A stretch of DNA of 64,000 bases from Diphasiastrum complanatum. Lineage: Eukaryota > Streptophyta > Lycopodiopsida > Lycopodiales > Lycopodiaceae. The notes under the pieces were generated by a model that searched no databases, had not been told where the DNA came from, and saw nothing but the letters and a program-made list of their open reading frames with translations. Each line of letters begins with the position of its first letter. The stretch's first letter is position 1. Location: assembly GCA_029204225.1 (NCBI GenBank), contig CM055097.1, positions 40,192,820 to 40,256,819 of the forward strand, given 5' to 3'. Position numbers and translations under genes: made by a program. Below, piece after piece: positions 59,521 through 64,000 of this stretch.

Positions 59521-61167
59521 AAATCTCAATATTCACAACATGGCAAAACAAGCCAAAGTTTCCCTACATCAAAGAGGCTCAAATTCCTACAGTGGAGTTG
59601 CATGGAAAGTCCACTTCACAGTTAACTCAACTATCAAGGATCCACATGTAAAACTGCATGCATGGATAGTGCATGTACTGCATGTCAACTCTCAAGATTA
59701 CCTAGACATATGTAGATCATGTAAACTACTTTGCATGTTGCATGCACTGATTGCATGTTGCATGCATGCACTGATTGCATGTTGCATGCATGCACTCTGA
59801 ATGACTATGCGTGTTATCTAAACTTTTGCATGGCATCATAAATGAATCTGTCTAGCTCAAACTCGACCTATTCTAAGAAGGTTATGTGCTCAATTCACAT
59901 ACCTCTATGTAAAATAGAATATACAAAGGAAATAAGGTGAGCATAGCCCCAAAGTCAAGATAGGAAGATATTTTTTTACCATTCTTCACAGTCATCTGAC
60001 AATGCATGCATCGACCTTTTCCTATATCGAATTTGATCTGACTTGATGAGGAGTCGAGTAAGTCGAGTTAGTCGAGAGTCGAGTGTTGATGGAGTCGGGT
60101 AAGTTAATGATGTCGATTTTTGTCGAGTAAGTCGGGTGAGTCAATGATGTCGAGTGAGTCGATGGAGTAAGTTGAGTGAGTTGATAGAGTTGATGTTTGA
60201 AGTCGAAGTCGATGAAGTCAATGGAGTCGGTCTTCAACAGATTTTTTAGGATGCTCATTATTGAGTGGATTTGGTCCTGAGCATTAAAATCCAACAAGAT
60301 CATGCACCTCAAACTCCTTTTTGAGTGCAATCTTGATATCATCTATATCTTGATTGTTGCCTCCACTCAAAGTGATATCTTCCACATAGATTAGAAGAAT
60401 AGTGACATCATTTCAAACAAATCTGAAATAAAGTGAATGATCATACTCACTCATTATGAAGTTTTGAGAAAGTAGAAAAGTGTTAAGCTTAGCATACCAA
60501 CTCCTTTGTGCTTTCTTAACCCCATACAAACTCTTTTGGAGAAAACACACATGATTAGGCTTGCCATGTGAAATTTAGCCCTCGAGTTGCTCCATAGAGA
60601 CCTCCTCCTCAAGATCTCCATTCAAGAATGCATTAGTGATATCCAATTTCCATAGATCCCATCCATAAAGTGACACAAGAGAAATAATGACCTGAATGCT
60701 TACCATCTTTGTCATCTCTTGAGCATAGTCAATACCATACTCTTGAGCATATCCTTTGACACCAACCTTGATTTGTACTTGTTGATTGATCCATCTTGGT
60801 TTGTCTTCACTTTGAAGATCCACTAGCATCCAATTGCTTTCTTGTCCTTAGGAAGTTCTACCAATCTCCATGTATTGACTTTGTAAGCCTTGCTCACCTC
60901 AGTATAACCAACAAATATACCTTTCTTTGAAGAGGGATCCTCCTTTGTCCTATCATCAAGGGTAATGTTGATATAGAAAATGTTGAAAAACTTGAAACTC
61001 AGCCTCCTACCAAATAACATCTCAAAAGGTGTTTTTCCATCCAAGACAACACTCGACCACCTATTGCATAGAAAATTGGCATACAACAAAGCTTCACCCC
61101 AAAAAGATTTAGGAAGATTTTCACCTAACCTCATTTCTTTGGCTCCTTCACATAAGGTTTTATTCCT
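59521..61167 (-). repeat. Left arm of a large inverted repeat (copia pol plus LTR)
   Basis: This arm matches 61420-62847 in reverse complement at high similarity, over both the copia integrase/RT part and the first 730 or so bases of the adjoining LTR. The right arm lacks a segment of about 170 bp present here (about 60950-61125). Arms end abruptly near 59520 and 62847. Confidence 0.85.
60293..60829 (-). pseudogene. Ty1-copia RT fragment, left arm
   Basis: The minus strand reads GYAQEYGIDYAQEMTKMVSI, LYGWDLWKLDITNAFLNGDL, EEEVSMEQLEG, then the palm region (LIYVEDITLSGGNNQDIDDI), where the catalytic YVDD reads YVED, ending in KKEFEVHDL directly at an LTR start. RNase H is absent. Confidence 0.8.
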
Positions 61168-61287
61168 ACTTTCGGACACTCCATTTTGTTGTGGTGTCCT
61201 TGGCCTTGTGTACTCCCTCTTGATCTCATTTGCATCACAAAATGCTTTGAACTTGGTAGAAATGTACTCACCACCATTGTCACTCAA
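60823..61287 (-). pseudogene. Ty1-copia integrase fragment
   Basis: The minus frame (154 codons) reads MSDNGGEYISTKFKAFCDAN, REYTRPRTPQQNGVSESRNK, LGENLPKSFWGEALLYANFL, LDGKTPFEMLFGRRLSFKFF and GIFVGYTEVSKAYKVNTWRL. It is intact across the second half of the integrase core, including the SDNGGE and PQQNGVsEsrN motifs. Confidence 0.85.
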
Positions 61288-61439
61288 GCACTTGATCTTG
61301 GTAGAGAATTGGACCTCCCTTGCAATCTTGAACTTTACAAAGAAATGAGGTTAGGTGAAAGTCTTCCTAAATCTTTGGCTCCATGAATACCTGAATGCAC
61401 AAGTTGAAAAGGCTTACTTGATCTAACCTTATGTGAAAA

Positions 61440-62120
61440 GCCAAAGAAATGAGGTTAGGTGAAAATCTTCAAAGGAGGATCCATCTTCAAAGAAAGGTAA
61501 ATTTGTTGGTTATAGTGAGGTGAGCAAGGCTTACAAAGTCAATACATGGAGATTGGTAGAACTTCCTAAGGACAAGAAAGCAATTGGATGCTAGTGGATC
61601 TTCAAAGTGAAGACAAACCAAGATGGATCAATCAACAAGTACAAAGCAAGGTTGGTGGCAAAGGATATGCTCAAGAGTATGGTATTGACTATGCTCAAGA
61701 GGTGGCAAAGATGGTAAGCATTCAGGTCATTATTTCTCTTGCGACACTTTATGGATGGGATCTATGGAAATTGGATATCACTAATGCATTCTTGAATGGA
61801 GATCTTGAGGAGGAGGTTTCTATGGAGCAACTCGAGGGCTAAATTTTACATGGCAAGCCTAATCATGTGTGTTTTCTCCAAAAGAGTTTGTATGGGGTTA
61901 TGCAAGCATGAAGGAGTTGGTATGCTAAGCTTAACACTTTTCTAATTTCTCAAAACTTCATAATGAGTGAGTATGATCATTCACTTTATTTTAGATTTGT
62001 TTGAAATGATGTTACTATTCTTCTAATCTATGTGGATGATATCACTTTGAGTGAAGGCAACAATCAAGATATAGATGATATCAAGATTGCACTCAAAAAG
62101 GAGATTGAGGTGCATGATCT
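61440..62120 (+). pseudogene. Ty1-copia RT fragment, right arm
   Basis: The plus-strand counterpart of the left arm: EVSKAYKVNTWRLVELPKDK, GYAQEYGIDYAQEVAKMVSI, LYGWDLWKLDITNAFLNGDL and LIYVDDITLSEGNNQDIDDI (YVDD intact here), ending KKEIEVHDL. It stops at 62120, where an LTR starts. Confidence 0.8.
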
Positions 62121-63110
62121 TGTTGGATTTTAATGCTCAGGACCAAATCCACTCAATAATGAGAATCCTGAAAAATATGTCGAAGACCGTCTCCATTGAC
62201 TTCGACTTCAAACATCAACTCCATCAACTCACTCAACTTACTCCATCGACTCACTCGACATCATCGACTCACCCGACTTACTCGACAAAAATCGACACCA
62301 TCGACTTACCCGACTCCATCAACACTCGACTCTTGACTAACTCGACTTACTCGACCCCTCATCAAGTCAGATCAAATTCGATATAGGAAAAAGTCGATGC
62401 ATGCACTGTCAGACGACTGTGAAGAATGGTAAAAAATATCTTCCTAGCTTGATTTGGGGGCTATGCTCACCTTATTTCCTTTGTATATTTTATTGTACAT
62501 AGAGGTATGTGAATTGAGCATATAACCTTCTTAGAATAGGTCAAGTTTGAGCTAGACAGATTCATTTATGATGTCATGCAAAAGTTTGAATCATGCATAG
62601 TCATTCAGAGTGCATGCATGCAACATGCAAAGTAATTTACATGATCTACACATGTCTAGGTAATTTTGAGAGTTGACATGCAGTATATGCAATATCCATG
62701 CATGCAGTTTTACATGTGGATCCTTGATAGTTGAGTTAACTAAGTGAAGTGGACTTTCCATGCAACTCCACTGTAGGAAATTGAGCTTCTTTGATGTAGG
62801 GAAACTTTGGCTTGTTTGCCATATTGTGAATATTGAGATTTTGGTGATTTTGGCTCATTCTCTCTCTACTCGAGTTTTTGGTCTTGATTTTCTCTCTCTA
62901 CCCAAGAGCAGGCTGTTTTCTCCATAGTGAGCACTTAGAATATTTTCTGATATCCATTTCTCATAGTAAGGAGTTAGTTTTTTCAGTCTGTTATATGCCA
63001 TTGTGCTCTTGCCTTGGATTTTTCAAGTAATCATTCTTGTGCAATCACAACACCTCATTAAGACCCTGTAAGGTGTGTAGTGAAAGTTCACACTGCTAAA
63101 AACTTCACAT
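62121..63110 (+). mobile_element. 5' LTR of a copia element (990 bp)
   Basis: It starts TGTTGGATTTTAATGCTCAG and ends aaaacttcaca, directly followed by the primer site tggtattagagc (63111-63122), a one-base variant of TGGTATCAGAGC. The LTR inserted into the RT of an older copia copy. A section at 62200-62350 is made of many tcgac / cgactcac units. Its opening matches the solo LTR at 51139. Confidence 0.8.
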
Positions 63111-63305
63111 GGTATTAGAGCTTCATGCTTTGAAGAGGTGAGGGTGTATACATCAGAACAAAAGTGCTTTTGCTTGCATGAACATGAATTTGAGAGAGGA
63201 ATCCAAACTCGCTAACAAACAAGCCATCTGTGGAACATAAGTGGATCAAATCAAGCCTGATCTGCTCTAGCTGAGCCCTATACGGACAGAGAGCTCACAC
63301 GTGTG

Positions 63306-63513
63306 AAATCAGCCCTCTTTGTTTGAGTGCTACTTCTCAAGGAATGATCCAAATTTGATGTTCTATAGCTTGTTGGATAGGTATTGAAGAGTAGATTGTG
63401 TTGTTCGAGCTTCTAAAATCAGCCCTCTTTGTTTGAGTGCTACTTCTCAAGGAATGATCCAAATTTGATGTTCTATAGCTTGTTGGATAGGTATTGAAGA
63501 GTAGATTGTGTTG
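63306..63513. repeat. 110-bp tandem duplication in the copia leader
   Basis: The unit starting aaatcagccctctttgtttg occurs at 63306-63415 and again at 63416-63513 (second copy incomplete) with no difference seen in the shared part. Confidence 0.9.
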
Positions 63514-63891
63514 CTTGTGTGATATGCCAAAGTGAGCACACATCAGTTCTTTTCACCTATATTTTCAATTTTCATTATCAATCAAGTAGAATTGGATAAA
63601 GATGAGTTTTGTGAGGTCTTAGACTTTTCATTTCACACAAATTTTTGTGTTTGAGTTGAAAGTAAGTTCCTAGAGAGTTTATCAGTTCTTTGAGACTCAT
63701 GGGAGAGATAGACTTCATACTTGCATGTGCTTCAAGATAGATTGATTTTTTTTGTTGTGAGCTTGATCTCACAGTTTGTTGCTAAATTTCATAGGTTTGA
63801 TCAACATTATAAGTGTTAGATCCTAGATTGAGATAGCAAGCAACACATTCAATTCCATCCTTGTCATTACTAGAATTTCTCAAAGTGAATA

Positions 63892-64000
63892 TGTCTTCAA
63901 CTGGTTCACATTTCTTGGAGCACAGTGAGAGATTAACATCTTCCAATTATGCAATGTGGAAGATTAGAATGGAATCAATATTGATTCTACAAGATGTAAT
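63892..64000 (+). CDS. Ty1-copia gag, N-terminal start, continues beyond the window
   Basis: The ATG at 63892 opens MSSTGSHFLEHSERLTSSNY followed by AMWKIRMESILILQDV, the conserved copia gag start (S-N-Y-..-W-K-.-R/K-M). The frame is open to the window edge. The LTR, primer site, a leader of about 770 bp and an undamaged gag start suggest the youngest copia element in the window. The gag fragment at 18389 is from a related family. Confidence 0.8.

Overview
This is a transposon-dominated stretch of a plant nuclear genome. Plant origin rests on an exon-by-exon match to the thylakoid-lumen immunophilin CYP38/TLP40, a plant-type (type II) prohibitin 3' exon, plant telomere-type (TTTAGGG) units, and many Ty1-copia and Ty3-gypsy remnants with tRNA-Met-like primer sites. 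Low gene density, several (CT/GA)n arrays of roughly 45 to 160 bp, LINE relics and a Penelope-like reverse transcriptase fragment fit a large, repeat-rich genome, perhaps of a fern or another seed-free lineage. The species cannot be fixed from the sequence.

Host genes. (1) The last exon of a prohibitin lies at 1552-1764 (+). (2) A four-exon gene of unknown function runs on the minus strand from 13052 to 8920. All its splice phases fit and it predicts 224 residues, but its first intron is swollen to about 3.2 kb by a LINE fragment flanked by CT repeats. (3) CYP38 lies at 43775-45980 (+). Six exons can be called; the exon for the chloroplast transit peptide was not found. Its fifth intron has a GC donor.

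Transposon layout. 5.5-6.3 kb: hAT-type non-autonomous element. 10.5-11.5 kb: LINE 3' part. 16.5-24.1 kb: nested copia fragments, including one with its gag-protease inverted relative to pol, and an unidentified coding block at 18.5-20.3 kb beside a repeat-rich promoter-like region. 24.7-32.3 kb: Penelope-like RT, gypsy integrase, LINE, then a non-coding LTR element. 35.5-40.7 kb: gypsy and copia remains. 40.9-43.4 kb: three hAT-type elements, one nested inside another, just upstream of CYP38. 47.5-52.3 kb: minus-strand copia pol, a solo LTR with a 5-bp target duplication, and a plus-strand copia integrase. 58.7-64 kb: a copia remnant, a large inverted repeat made of copia pol plus LTR, and the start of a younger copia element that runs off the right edge.

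The strongest new observations are the hAT-like family with GTTCCGGAAC subterminal palindromes and 8-bp duplications (three related copies, one nested in another), the LINE fragment bracketed by CT repeats, dinucleotide arrays inside copia pol, and the unidentified coding block at 18.5-20.3 kb. I see no defence, biosynthetic or other multi-gene system. Most of the rest is decayed repeat sequence.
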